This document shows positions 12,851 through 23,444 of a stretch of DNA of 64,000 bases, piece by piece. Both the position numbers and the translations under genes were made by a program. The DNA is taken from assembly GCF_021134715.1 (NCBI RefSeq), contig NC_060019.1:2108001-2172000 (forward strand). Reading direction: 5' to 3'. The notes beneath the pieces are model-generated. The model ran no database searches. It had not been told where the DNA came from and was given only the letters and a program-made list of their open reading frames with translations. The first letter of the stretch is position 1. Each line of letters opens with the position of its first letter. The stretch is from Daphnia pulex (lineage: Eukaryota > Arthropoda > Branchiopoda > Diplostraca > Daphniidae).

Positions 12851-14043
12851 ACTTTCATATTCGAGACCTTTACATAGTGACCGTCAATTAAAGAGAACTG
12901 AGACTCAATTACTCTTATCGTAACATTAGTATTTCTCATTCCAAAAATTGCTCCATTTTCCGCCATTTATTTGTATCTCTTTAATACATATGGTTTGTTT
13001 AAACACATTGATTCTTTGACGCCTGCCATTGGCGGCGGCTAAATAATTCACGAAGCAAATAATATTTTCCTGTTATCGCCTGTATTGTTTTAACCAACTC
13101 ACGGTATTCAGACCCTTGGAGTTGGCTCCTGTCTACTAGATCTGGCCGCCTCCCGTCTGTTGCGGTCCGTTCTGGTGGGAATCTGGCATCCTGTTGGACC
13201 TGTAGCCCCACATGCTCAATCTGTTATCTTTCGCGTTTCTTCGTGTGGTACCCAAACAAACCGGTCAAGATACGAGATGTATTTGATGCTGCAGCGTGTT
13301 TTCAGTTTCTCTGTCACAATGACCTTCTGCCGAGAGGACCACTATGTATTCCAAAGCTGGATAGGGTACAACCAATTTCACGTCGCACTCTCAGACAAAA
13401 TCACCGCCTTCTATCATTCTGTTGACGTCGCACAGCAGCACCAATCGCTTCAACGTTTTGTTTATCGAGAGTTCGGTAGCAAAGGACAAATTAAAACACA
13501 AAAATTCACTACAGTGATCTTCGGCGACGTTTGTTCATTGCCTGCTGCCGTGTAGGGGAGAACGGGGCAGTTAGGGTAGTGTGTATGTTGGCACTATCGA
13601 TATTGAGATATGTTTTAATGAAATCTATGTTTCGGAAAAATTCATGCTTATGCAACCCGGGAATCTCAATTCTTTAAAAAAAATCATTAAAAAAGTCCAA
13701 AGGGTTTCGTAATAAATGAAACAATAATTTTGGCGCCTTAAAATCGTGTCAACAGCTTTGACAGATTTTTTCAATTTACGGGTTTCAGAAATAGAATAAC
13801 ATTTTCAAAAAACAATATTCTTTAAGGAAATTCTTTTCTTTTTCAATCACATATTTAAGTTTATTATTACTCCTTAGAGGAGTGACTGAAAAATTAATTT
13901 GATTAACGACACCTATTTTTGAGGCAAACTGGCCTGGCAACGGGGGGGGGGGCAGATTGCCGGTAAAAAATCTCTGTCGTCTAACGTCAAAATGGTGAGT
14001 CTCCAAAATCTGTCAATTTTTGTTAAATGTAACATGGTTAGGC
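12851..14043. other. Non-coding stretch with one unsupported frame
   Basis: A 131-codon plus-strand frame (13,160-13,555) and an overlapping minus-strand frame are open, but neither shows a recognisable domain, splice context or repeated conservation. A terminus-like taggggaga motif of the TA-flanked MITE family begins at 13,554. Confidence 0.35.
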
Positions 14044-15072
14044 ATTATAAGATAGAAAAGCAAGCTTATCAGCTCGCCGCGAAGGGATATTCGTAAGCCA
14101 GTTGAAAACTGTCTTAAATGAAAAATTCAGGGCCTATTGTTAAGTCGGACTTTTGCTAAATGCCTTCCTAATTTTTCAGAATTTTTCTATAAATTCGATG
14201 TTTTTTCTATGAAATTTTGTGAAAAAAAATTCTATCGCGAAATTTTGATTTGGGTGAGTCATGGTTAACAAAGGGCATGGGTCAAAACAATATTTTTATT
14301 CTAAAAAAATTAAATCTATATGTGACTTGAACCATACCTTCATCATCATGCCAGCGCTATAACCAATAATCTATTTATTGCATTTTAATTCCAGCCATTA
14401 TCAAATGAAATTGATTGTTGTGCGACAGTGTCGTGTTTTTTATTGAAAAATTTTTCATCACGATATTTCGTCAGTTCCGAACCTAGACTACACCCTAACC
14501 CATTCACGCCGATGTTCACGATAAATGATGTTGGTGGGAGACGGACTGGAACCAGTAATCTTCGCCACATAAATCTAAAGTCATAGCCACTACAACGACA
14601 ACTAATTCGGTTGACCAACCTTTTTGCAAGTTCAAAATGGTTTCCGGCGATATATATTTGCAGGATAGAGGGTTGTCACGCATAGCCTACGGCGGTAAAT
14701 TTGCACGACAGAGGTGCACTTTTATGAAATTAAAGATTGCGTAATAACGGCGATGCTATGGACATCTGGTGGTGATTTATTTTGACCTAAAGTAAAAAGT
14801 GGTAGTCACAACCACCAGATGTCACAGGTGGTTATGCAATTATTTTAACAGTTTTTCATTAATTACGGGAGAACTAATTAAGTAAATTAAATTATTTTTG
14901 TTCTGGTCGCGCCGTATATTTTTTGTCTAATTTTTAAGACCAAAAAGTCCGAAATCTATCGTGAAACACCAGAGCTATGGAGCGTTACATACAGACACAC
15001 ATACAGACAAAGTGTCATGGGTTAGTTTTATTTCTGCGTATGCGATTATTAGCTTCGCCCTTCGGGCTCGCA
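14044..15072 (-). repeat. Inverted copy of the dispersed element of 431-1,415
   Basis: Reverse-complement match to the first kilobase of the 3.64-kb unit, from aagatagaaaagcaagctta (about 14,049) to the gcgattattagcttcgccc border. A SINE-like element is embedded at 14,385-14,668. The element body itself contains a second tRNA-like module (14,300-14,370, minus strand) with a ggttcaagtc B-box-like core, so the composite resembles a dimer of two tRNA-derived units. Confidence 0.75.
14385..14668 (-). mobile_element. tRNA-derived SINE-like element, copy 2
   Basis: Inverted copy of the elements at 4,073-4,315 and 42,995-43,265. Unlike copy 1 it keeps the extra 5' segment containing a tgcaaatatatatcgccgga-like block, which shows the full unit is about 280 bp. 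The gataatggctggaattaaaatgc-type tail is conserved. Confidence 0.6.
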
Positions 15073-15175
15073 ATTAGAAAAACTGAACGTTGTATGTATC
15101 CAGATGTTTAAATTTTGAAAGCTGTCAAGAAAGTTGTTGCTGAGAAGAAAAAAAATATGTAATGTTTCCAAATAA

Positions 15176-15289
15176 ACCTCCATCCCAAAAAGATTTCTAC
15201 TGAGATATGTTAAAAATATCTTGGCTGCTGGAATTCAAGATGAGGCTGAAGCAACTACAATCATTGGGGGTTACCAAAAAGCTCATAAG
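15176..15289 (+). other. Orphan coding-like exon
   Basis: A 38-codon frame (residues RFLLRYVKNILAAG and GGYQKAHK can be read) ends exactly at a codon boundary, followed by the donor gtaaat (15,290). An in-frame TAA lies directly upstream and no acceptor is obvious. Composition is protein-like, but no family is recognised. It may be a stranded exon of a gene broken by the neighbouring repeats. Confidence 0.3.
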
Positions 15290-15296
15290 GTAAATC

Positions 15297-16265
15297 CACT
15301 TTTGCGCCATAAGACAACACGGCCGGCGTCGGAGTGATCCGATACTTAGTGCGCCACTTTTCTAGGCATAAAAAATAGGGGAAAAAATCTGAAAAAAATT
15401 CAGACAATAGAAAAAACGTAAAATGATTTAAATCCCAAGTTTGGTGAATTTATGTCATTTTTTCGATTTTTGCCACCCGAAAAACCCATATGAAAAATAC
15501 ACGCCGCCTTATGGAACGGCGCGGGGTGATCCCATACTTATGGAGGGGACTGTATATATTTTCTCAATGGTGCCCCTCTCGGTTCTGTTGGATCAGCCAA
15601 CAAGTCTGGCTGTATGTCAGACCAAGATTTCGTTTTGTTCATGAAACACTTCATATACAGCACGTTTGGCTTTCGAAAGAGAACGAAGTTCTTTTATTAC
15701 CCGATAACCAGTGCAGTGTCTGCGTGTGAATTGTTGATTATGGCTCATGCAAATTGTGTTTACTTAGAGTAGGCGGTTTTGTGTGTTGAGTATTCATAGC
15801 TGTCTTGATTAATGGCCATTTTTGTTTGTCATTTTTACATTCGTCATGTATCGTCAATATTTCTAAAAAGAATAAAGATATTTGAATCGTAACGTTATTT
15901 ATTCTTTTACGAGTAACCTGAGCCACGGTCAAATCCGGGGAACTTTGGTCTAGCGTAAAGTCGGACTCTTTTGCTATTCGCTTTTCTGTAGCTTAATCAT
16001 CTGCCCGTAATAGATTTTATCGTGGGAAATCTGCCCAGTACCTTACTTGAAGATTTCGTTATCACGGCGATGCTATAGACATCTGGTGGTGATGCTGGTT
16101 GTTGCGTCATCAAAGATTGCGTCATCACGGCGACGACATCTGGTGGTGATTTGTTTGGTCATGTTTGGGCATGTTCCATATTGGGGGAGGAGCCTGTGTT
16201 GACACATTATCCGTGACAGACACAGGCTCCTCCCCCAAAAAGCTTATTCTTTTATTATATATGGA
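15297..16265 (+). repeat. 2.46-kb-period direct repeat, copy 1
   Basis: This segment recurs almost unchanged at 17,757-18,724 (offset about 2,459 bp). It is built from three parts: a 255-bp module starting gcgccataagacaacacgg, a middle segment (about 15,560-15,905) and a 355-bp hairpin-ended module (15,909-16,264). The 255-bp module also occurs inverted at about 16,268-16,520. Open frames in it (15,441-15,644, 15,490-15,729, 15,738-15,932) are present in both copies but lack coding support. Confidence 0.8.
15909..16264 (+). mobile_element. Hairpin-ended 355-bp repeat, copy 1
   Basis: Begins cgagtaacctgagcc and ends tattatatatgga. Near the 3' end a 19-bp perfect stem (ttgggggaggagcctgtgt at 16,181-16,199 and its complement at 16,219-16,237) closes a short loop. 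Further copies are at 16,976-17,338, 17,339-17,692 and 18,368-18,724, and one inverted copy is at about 25,032-25,805. A subterminal hairpin is reminiscent of Helitron/Helentron-type non-autonomous elements, but the termini do not establish that class. Confidence 0.6.
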
Positions 16266-16267
16266 TT

Positions 16268-16520
16268 TATTACAGTCCCCTCCATAAGTATGGGATCACC
16301 CCGCGCCGTTCCATAAGGCGGCGTGTATTTTTCATATGGGTTTTTCGGGTGGCAAAAATCGAAAAATGACATAAATTCACCAAACTTGGGATTTATGTCA
16401 TTTTACGTTTTTTCTATTGTCTGAATTTTTTTCAGATTTTTTCCCCTATTTTTTATGCCTAGAAAAGTGGCGCACAAAGTATCGGATCACTCCGACGCCG
16501 GCCGTGTTGTCTTATGGCGC
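16268..16520 (-). repeat. Inverted 255-bp module
   Basis: Reverse complement of about 15,305-15,556 and 17,763-18,008, bordered by the gtcccctccataagtatgg end. With those copies it forms an inverted-direct arrangement that could fold into long hairpins. Confidence 0.7.
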
Positions 16521-16596
16521 AAATGGGCTTTTCATACTGCTTTTTATATATTTAATTTTTAAGAAGGAATTTTTATATTCAAACCCTTTTTACATT

Positions 16597-16979
16597 TCCC
16601 TTTTATAAATTAACTGTAAGATTTCCATTATGATCGGAACCATTTCCGAATTTTCCCAGATTTATTAATTTCCCCAGTTGCTAAAATAAGAGACTACAGA
16701 AGAGTTCATTTAGGGTTTGCAACCTCTATCGCCTGCCGTAGGTCGGAAAATTAGTGTCGTTTCTATACGGCTTAAGTAAAAAAGGAAGCAGAGCGCCAGT
16801 GGTGTATAGAAACGACACTAATTTTCCGGCCTACGCCAGCTGATAGAGGTTGTAAACCGTAAATGAAGTCTTCTGCAGTCTCTTATTTCAGAAACTCGGG
16901 AAACGAATAAATCTGGGAAAATTCGAAAATAATTCATATCATCATGAAAAACTGACAGTAAATTTATGAAAGGGTACGA
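16597..16979. mobile_element. Long fold-back (palindromic) element
   Basis: Arms of about 180 bp (roughly 16,604-16,790 and 16,803-16,975) are imperfect inverted complements, joined by a short centre near gtaaaaaaggaagcagag. The outer ends read cccttttataaatt and aatttatgaaaggg. The arms share, for example, ggaaaattagtgtcgtttct. No coding capacity; a fold-back MITE is the simplest reading. Confidence 0.7.
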
Positions 16980-17692
16980 GTAACCTGAGCCCCGTTCAAA
17001 TCCGGGGAACTTTTGTCTAGCGTAAATTCGAACTCTTTTGCTATTCGATTTTCTGTAGCTTAATCATCTGCCCGTAATAGATTTAAGCATGGGAAATCTG
17101 CCCAGTACTTTACTTTAAGATTATCACGGCGATGCTATAGACATCTGGTGGTGATGCTGCATCATCAAAGATTGCGTCATCACGGCAACGACATCTGGTG
17201 GTGATTTGTTTGGGCATGTTTGGGCATGTTCCATTTTGGGGGAGGAGCCTGTGTTGACACAGACACAGGCTCCTCCCCCAAAATGTCCGTGACAGACACA
17301 GGCTCCTCCCACAAAAGCTTGTTGTTTTATTATATATGGACGAGTAACCTGAGCCCCGTTCAAATCCGGGGAATTTTGGTCTAGCGTAAAGTCGGACTGT
17401 TTTGCTATTCGCTTTTCTGTAGCACGATCTGCCCGTTAAAGATTTTTTCGTGAGAAATCTGCCCAGTACCTTACTTGCAGATTGCGTCATAACAGCGATG
17501 CTATAGACATCTGGTGGTGATGCTGGTTGTTGCGTCATCAAAGATTGCGTCATCACGGCGACGACATCTGGTGGTGTTGGGCATGTTTGGGCATGTTCCA
17601 TTTTGGGGGAGGAGCCTGTGTTGACACATTATCCGTGACAGACACAGGCTCCTCCCCCAAAAAGCTTGTTCTTTTATTATATATGGATAGTA
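16976..17692 (+). repeat. Two tandem copies of the hairpin-ended repeat
   Basis: Two copies of the 355-bp module abut at 17,338/17,339, joined as tatatggacgagtaacctg. The first copy has a doubled hairpin (about 17,235-17,312); the second keeps the single 19-bp stem. Minus-strand frames across this block (17,110-17,601, 17,553-17,828) follow the repeat units and are not genes. Confidence 0.7.
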
Positions 17693-17756
17693 TACACGGT
17701 TTGAAAATAAAAATTCCTTCTACAAAATTAATTATATAAAAAGCAATATGAAAAGC

Positions 17757-18724
17757 CCATTTGCGCCATAAGACAACACGGCCGGCGTCGGAGTGATCCG
17801 ATACTTTGTGCGCCACTTTTCTAGGCATAAAAAATAGGGGAAAAAATCTGAAAAAAATTCAGACAATAGAAAAAACGTAAAATGACTTAAATCCCAAGTT
17901 TGGTGAATTTATGTCATTTTTTCGATTTTTGCCACCCGAAAAACCCATATGAAAAATACACGCCGCCTTATGGAACGGCGCGGGGTGATCCCATACTTAT
18001 GGAGAGGACTGTATATATTTTCTCAATGGTGCCCGTCTCGGTTCTGTTGGATCAGCCAACAAGTCTGGCTGGATGTCAGACCAAGATTTCGTTTTGTTCA
18101 TGAAACACTTCATATACAGCACGTTTGGCTTTCGAAAGAGAACGAAGTTCTTTTATTACCCGATAACCAGTGCAGTGTCTGCGTGTGAATTGTTGATTAT
18201 GGCTCATGCAAATTGTGTTTACTTAGAGTAGGCGGTTTTGTGTGTTGAGTATTCATAGCTGTCTTGATTAATGGCCATTTTTGTTTGTCATTTTTACATT
18301 CGTCATGTATCGTCAATATTTCTAAAAAGAATAAAGATATTTGAATCGTAACGTTATTTATTCTTTTACGAGTAACCTGAGCCACGGTCAAATCCGGGGA
18401 ACTTTGGTCTAGCGTAAAGTCGGACTCTTTTGCTATTCGCTTTTCTGTAGCTTAATCATCTGCCCGTAATAGATTTTATCGTGGGAAATCTGCCCAGTAC
18501 CTTACTTGAAGATTTCGTCATCACGGCGATGCTATAGACATCTGGTGGTGATGCTGGTTGTTGCGTCATCAAAGATTGCGTCATCACGGCGACGACATCT
18601 GGCGGTGATTTGTTTGGTCATGTTTGGGCATGTTCCATATTGGGGGAGGAGCCTGTGTTGACACATTATCCGTGACAGACACAGGCTCCTCCCCCAAAAA
18701 GCTTATTCTTTTATTATATATGGA
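17757..18724 (+). repeat. 2.46-kb-period direct repeat, copy 2
   Basis: Direct copy of 15,297-16,265 with only scattered substitutions. It includes its own 255-bp module (17,763-18,008) and a hairpin-ended module (18,368-18,724). The closeness of the copies indicates recent duplication of the whole composite. Confidence 0.8.
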
Positions 18725-19417
18725 TTCTTATTTTTATTTAAATGGTATAGCATAAAGAAAAAAAATGGTCACATAGCCCCGGTCTCCCCTACCACGTAAT
18801 ATCTCAAGCTATTGTCTAGCTGTTAACTACCCCTAGTTAGCAAAAAAAAAGAATCTGTCAAAAATTGTATCGCTAACAACACACAATTTTTATAATGTCA
18901 TGTCTCTAAACGGTGATTTCTATGTCTATAACAAATATACGTTAACAGTAGTGTACTTGGTTGTTCCTTTACCTTGTTCCTCCATGCTGAATATCATATT
19001 TTAAGAGTTCAATAAGCTATAAAATCAGACTTCTCAAGACAAAAAATAGCGTTAAAATGTGTAGAATTGAACGATAAACTAAAATAACTCTGGTCTCCCC
19101 TACGTCACTCAGCCATAATCCATTCAAAAGCTTTATCCCAGAAAATGATAACTTATTAGTGTGTTTATTTAATGGGTCGGGGAGGGGGGGGGGTTACTGC
19201 ACATGTTCTTTGACTGGACTGTACAAAAAACATTTTTTACATCAAACGTTCAAAAGGAAAAACCTTGGACAAAAATAAACAAAATTTTATGTGTATACTT
19301 AAAAAAATTTCAAACCTTATAGGTCAAAGAAAAATTTGAATCAAAAAGAATTATCGCGAAGTTATGCGTTGATTGTTTTATCACCGAATTTACTTTTTAA
19401 ATAAAATGTTGAATTTT
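18725..19417. other. Non-coding stretch
   Basis: Contains two terminus-like motifs of the TA-flanked MITE family (gccccggtctcccctacc near 18,777 and ctggtctcccctacg near 19,090) and a short G-run near 19,183. No gene is seen. Confidence 0.4.
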
Positions 19418-19928
19418 TCAGTCGCGTTTGATCTCAGGACGACTCGTAGGCAATACGTCACCAAGAAGTCTAACGGTAGTTGCTGCACCAGCCAGCGGTT
19501 TCGCTGTTGTTGATACTTGTCGTAATAATTCATTTAAAAATGGAAATTTCCTGCGTGCTTCAATTTCCATTTTGATAACCAGGTTTTCCAAAATGCCCTG
19601 TCAATTATTAACAGTATTAATACAAATAGTTTAGAACATACCGATTTAAAATTGACATACATTTTTTTGCTGCAACGCTTCCATTCGACGTTCTGTGGAT
19701 ACCAAAAGTTCTCTAAGTTCAATCTAATGTCAAAATAAAACAATAATTGATAAAAACTTCTAAATGGTGATTTTCTAGTAAGCAAAAAATATTAAACACT
19801 GTGATAAATTTCCTTACATTTTTATACATTTGCTGTTCCAGTAGATCTTCAACGGAAAAGCCAGAAATCGAATAAACTGATAACGCCCAAACAAACAAGC
19901 TCAAGTGGATAGCGGAGAATCGAAGCAT
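19418..19928 (-). CDS. Small secreted protein, three exons (paralogue 2)
   Basis: Minus-strand exons 19,818-19,928, 19,661-19,723 and 19,418-19,597 join in phase 0 to give 117 residues. Introns use GT donors (gtaagg, gtatgt). A signal peptide (about residues 4-22, SIHLSLFVWALSVYSISG-like hydrophobic stretch) precedes EDLLEQQMYKN, then IELRELLVSTERR and MEALQQKN, and a tail with ATTVRLLGDV. Exon sizes, phases and these motifs match the gene at 10,034-10,534 in opposite orientation, so the two are an inverted paralogous pair. Exon 3 is 21 bp longer here. No known domain is recognised; probably a secreted peptide. Confidence 0.75.
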
Positions 19929-20463
19929 GTTAGATTATTGTAGTAGTGTAGGAACGCTTTTTGTACGGATTGATTCGCTAGAAAGGCAATGGACTGTCTG
20001 GATGGTTTCCGTACAGAGCTATTTAAAGGTATCGTCTATTTACTCCTGTATCGCAGTGTTTCGATAATTAGAACAGTTATATCTCAAGTTTTTCTGCTTT
20101 TTCACAGCCGCTTTGCAACAACAGTCTCTTGAATTATTATTATGGTGTATCGAGATACCGATGAAATGCGATAATTAGAACATTTATGTCTCGCATAAAG
20201 CACACTTTGCCCTAAATTGATCGCTGGGTTGGGGTCGTTGACACATGTTGCCGAACATGTATCACTATCACTCACTACTGCATTAGCAAGTTCATATAAA
20301 TGTGGTTGTTTGAGTAGCTGCAAAAATAAATGTTTGTTTTGTGTCATTTGTTTGTGGCACAGCTTGGCTAGCGAGAAAAGTGATAAATTATCGATTATCA
20401 AAATCGATCGCGTATTTATACTAATGGAAAGGTCAATGTACACATAAATAATGATATCAATAG
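19929..20463 (-). promoter_or_regulatory. Promoter copy of paralogue 2
   Basis: Homologous to the promoter at 9,560-10,033 and to the orphan copy at 12,300-12,850. It carries the ctttaaatagctc box (near 20,022-20,034) about 100 bp before the ATG, and the ccccaacccagcgatcaattt block near 20,217. The open frames across it are not genes. Confidence 0.55.
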
Positions 20464-21590
20464 TATCTCGATAGAAAGGTTGATTGGACGATTTGATACT
20501 TTTATAAAGCCCTTAAAATTCGTGGGGATTTGGGCTATGCAACAACTCTGCACGAGGGGTTATGAGGGGAACAAACAGTTAAAATAAAAAAATCGATTTT
20601 TAGTTTAAGATTTAAATAGGTTTCTGTTCATGCAAAAATCTGGACTTTTAATATATTTCTTAGCTAGCGCAGCTCTTTATTTTATACTTATAGGCTGCCA
20701 AAATAGCCCTTTTTCATAAGGTTCGATTAAACTAAAGACGCGAAGCGCCATAAGACGCCGTGTTAAAAGCGGCCGAAATTGTTACAGTAGAAAAAATTGC
20801 TAGAGCAAGTGGCAGCAGCTTGGCTCTCGCGGACGCGAAATGATGTGCGTCGCGCCGTCATTCTCTCACGACGGTGGCGTGAGAAAAAAACTTGCTTCTT
20901 CTAAGTCATCGACCCTCCCTTGATATTATATCTCTGGTGACATCTACACACAAAAGGCAGCGAACGTAGGACACGGGGGATTGGGAAACTAGTGTAAGAA
21001 ACTGTCGAGATTAGGACGGTGATGTGAAAATGAGCTTCGACCCTGCGTCGTTCGATCAGACAATTTTATGACGTATTTTGTGACGCATGAAAATATGGGT
21101 ACGGCGTTGAGACCAACAGTCCCTTTCGAAAGTTTTCTATGCTTTTTTAGAGATGCTTGCGTAGTGGCAAACTTCAAGCAGAACAAGAAATAGTTGTATC
21201 GAGAAGAGTAAATTCTAGCTACCAACAACTTCCTGTGGCATGACAATTGAAAAAAAACCCTACTAACACGGCACATCCACTTAATGTAAGATGTAAGTAA
21301 ATATGGGATTAATATGTCCAGGTCATAATTGGGGGGGGGGCGTTAGTATAGCGTAGGTATATATTTATTCGGATCTAGGATGGAATCAAATAAAGAATTT
21401 TCATCGTAGATCGTACCAGCCTTCATTAATGTACTGATTGTACGTCAAAGTAATGTACCCAGAGGTATGATTTTTTTGTGATACCATTTGGTACATACAT
21501 AGAATTTGCATTACAGTATAAACATATTAGGTACACCATGGACTTAATGCTAAAAAATATATTGATTTCCATTACTAAAAAACATTTCAT
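20464..21590. other. Non-coding stretch
   Basis: No supported gene. A 95-codon minus-strand frame (20,989-21,276) has no recognisable features. A G-run lies near 21,331. Confidence 0.35.
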
Positions 21591-21594
21591 GGCC

Positions 21595-21919
21595 AAGGAT
21601 CATAAGAACAGTTTGTCAAGTGGTGAGAGAGGTGAGCTACAGAATTGAAGATCAGTAGTTCGATCCGGGGGTGAAACCGGAGATGGATGCAATTTAAGGA
21701 GTCTGTGTACACGCAAACTGGTATATCCAAGGGACATACAGATGGTACGTGCGGGGAATGGTAAAATTTGGAAAAACATGAAGCAATCCTTGGATATGCT
21801 GTTTCTATCTCTCTTATCCTTGGGAGTACACTGCAGTCATATCCAAGGTACATCGCTGTGTTAGTAGGGAAGTGCAACTGGTTTTTCAGGCCAAAAAGCA
21901 AAAAAAAAAAAAAAAAAAC
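21595..21919 (+). mobile_element. Probable SINE with poly(A) tail
   Basis: Contains a B-box-like agttcgatccg at 21,657-21,667 preceded by a plausible tRNA-like segment, and ends in a run of about 18 A at 21,901-21,918. Its body (about 21,700-21,880) occurs inverted at about 24,862-25,035. Internal promoter motif plus poly(A) end suggests retroposition; target duplications were not identified. Confidence 0.45.
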
Positions 21920-22003
21920 AACGCCTTGATAAAGGTGATTCCTTACCCAAAAAGCTTGCGTTTAATAAATTTGTTCTGACCAATAGATTCCCAAAAAATA
22001 TAT

Positions 22004-22413
22004 TGTAAGGATTGGCTGTCAGCGCTCTAGTTATCAGCAAAATAGTTCATTCTCCTCGTTTGTTTATTTCTCTCTCGCTGACATCGATACAAGTCATTCC
22101 CCTCTTCTGTTTTATGCTAACCTTGACTCTACTGTCAATGACCGCGCTTGACCCTGTTTGGACTGATATAAAACCCGTCGCAAAATGTCAATCTTCAGCT
22201 CAGTCCTTCTGGCTCACCCGTCGTAGGATGTCACATTCTGTCGGGTTATTGCTTCTTCTTTTTCCGTTGTAGTTATGTTTTTGTATTTTCCCGCCTCATG
22301 CTAGAGAAGTCTCGCGCTTCGCATGTAGGACCGTAAAGCCATGGATGTTTCTACAATAAATTCTTTATTCCGTCTATCACCGTGTTGGAGTGAGTGACTT
22401 TTCAGTTCTCACA
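22004..22413 (+). mobile_element. Solo LTR of an LTR retrotransposon
   Basis: The 410-bp sequence starts TGTAAGG and ends CTCACA, flanked on both sides by the 4-bp duplication ATAT (22,000-22,003 and 22,414-22,417). It has a TATA box (tataaaa, 22,167-22,173) and a polyadenylation signal (aataaa, 22,355-22,360), in the order expected for U3-R-U5. No internal gag or pol follows, so it is a solo LTR from recombination between two LTRs. A 4-bp duplication fits a Ty3/gypsy-type element. Frames inside it are not genes. Confidence 0.75.
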
Positions 22414-22485
22414 ATATTTCTATCAGATAAATTCAGCGTTTTTGCTTGCATTGACATTGTTAGTCATAGAGGCATTGTTCAAGTA

Positions 22486-23352
22486 AGGGGAGATTGGAGT
22501 AAAACGGGACGGTTTTCGTTTGCCCCCTATATCTCCCCAACTAATCATTTAATTTCTTAAAAAAAAATTTTATGTATTCCCTATTGTAATGTACCCCCCA
22601 TATTTTTTGTATAATTTTATAATAAACCATTTCCCCATAAAAGACCTTTAAAGTTTACTCAGATTTATGGGAGGAGCCTATTTTTGGGGGTAAGTGAGGA
22701 CACTGGGGTGGGTGGTGAGGGACGTCCTCCATTTTCGCCTTAAAATTCATTAATAAAATTTCAAAAAATTTCAAAAGTGTTCCACTGCATAGACTCTTTG
22801 AGTTTATAAATGTTTCAATTTGATTATTTTGTTAATGAACCTTTTTTCTTATATAAACAAAATTCCTTATGGAGCAGTAGGACATCCTGCGTTGCTAGGG
22901 TCAGGAAATCGAGCCTCTTAAAAATGCTGTACGTTGATTGGTCCGTAACTGTCCCAAATTAGCCAAAAACAGCTGTCCCGATTTCCCGGTTTAGACACTT
23001 TTTTTAAAAAGTTAATACTGTCTAAACTAATTGATCTAAAATTCTAATTTTTGTTTCTAACGATCAAGAAATGATTCAGCTTCATTTCCATACTACATTT
23101 ACATGCCATTATCGTTTATTTGTTTCTATAAACATAAAATGGCAGAGACACAAATTTCTTTAAAAAAACCGTTTTTTTTAGTTTTGTCAATAACTCATGC
23201 AATTATTGACAAAACTCAACCAAATTTCATGCCAAAGTATATTATACGTATTTAAATAACATACTAGAAAATTTTTAAATTTTATGAACATCTACTATTT
23301 TCCCCCCCACTGTCCCTTTTGACCCGGTGTCCCGGTATACTCCAGTCTCCCC
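22486..23352 (-). mobile_element. TA-flanked MITE, copy 2
   Basis: Inverted relative of 8,150-8,965, with aggggagattggagta and actccagtctcccc ends next to TA. It shares the ttgtcaataact palindrome (about 23,184-23,220) and the gacccggtgtcccggta block. Non-coding. Confidence 0.7.
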
Positions 23353-23444
23353 TACCTCCCAAAAACTTCCTCACTCTCGTTATGCCCAATCCAAGTGTCA
23401 CCGACCAATGCTATCACTTTCTCGTTTGTTTTTGAATCGAAGTA

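Noticed and set aside
13160-13555. 131-codon plus-strand frame as a gene
   Set aside because: No domain, no splice context, no paralogue, and an overlapping minus frame of similar quality.
15441-15729. Overlapping frames repeated at 17,900-18,188
   Set aside because: They belong to the 2.46-kb direct repeat, overlap each other in two frames and show no protein features.
17110-17828. 163- and 91-codon minus-strand frames
   Set aside because: They follow hairpin repeat units whose stems translate to repetitive peptides; not genes.
22012-22272. 86-codon frame
   Set aside because: Inside the solo LTR.
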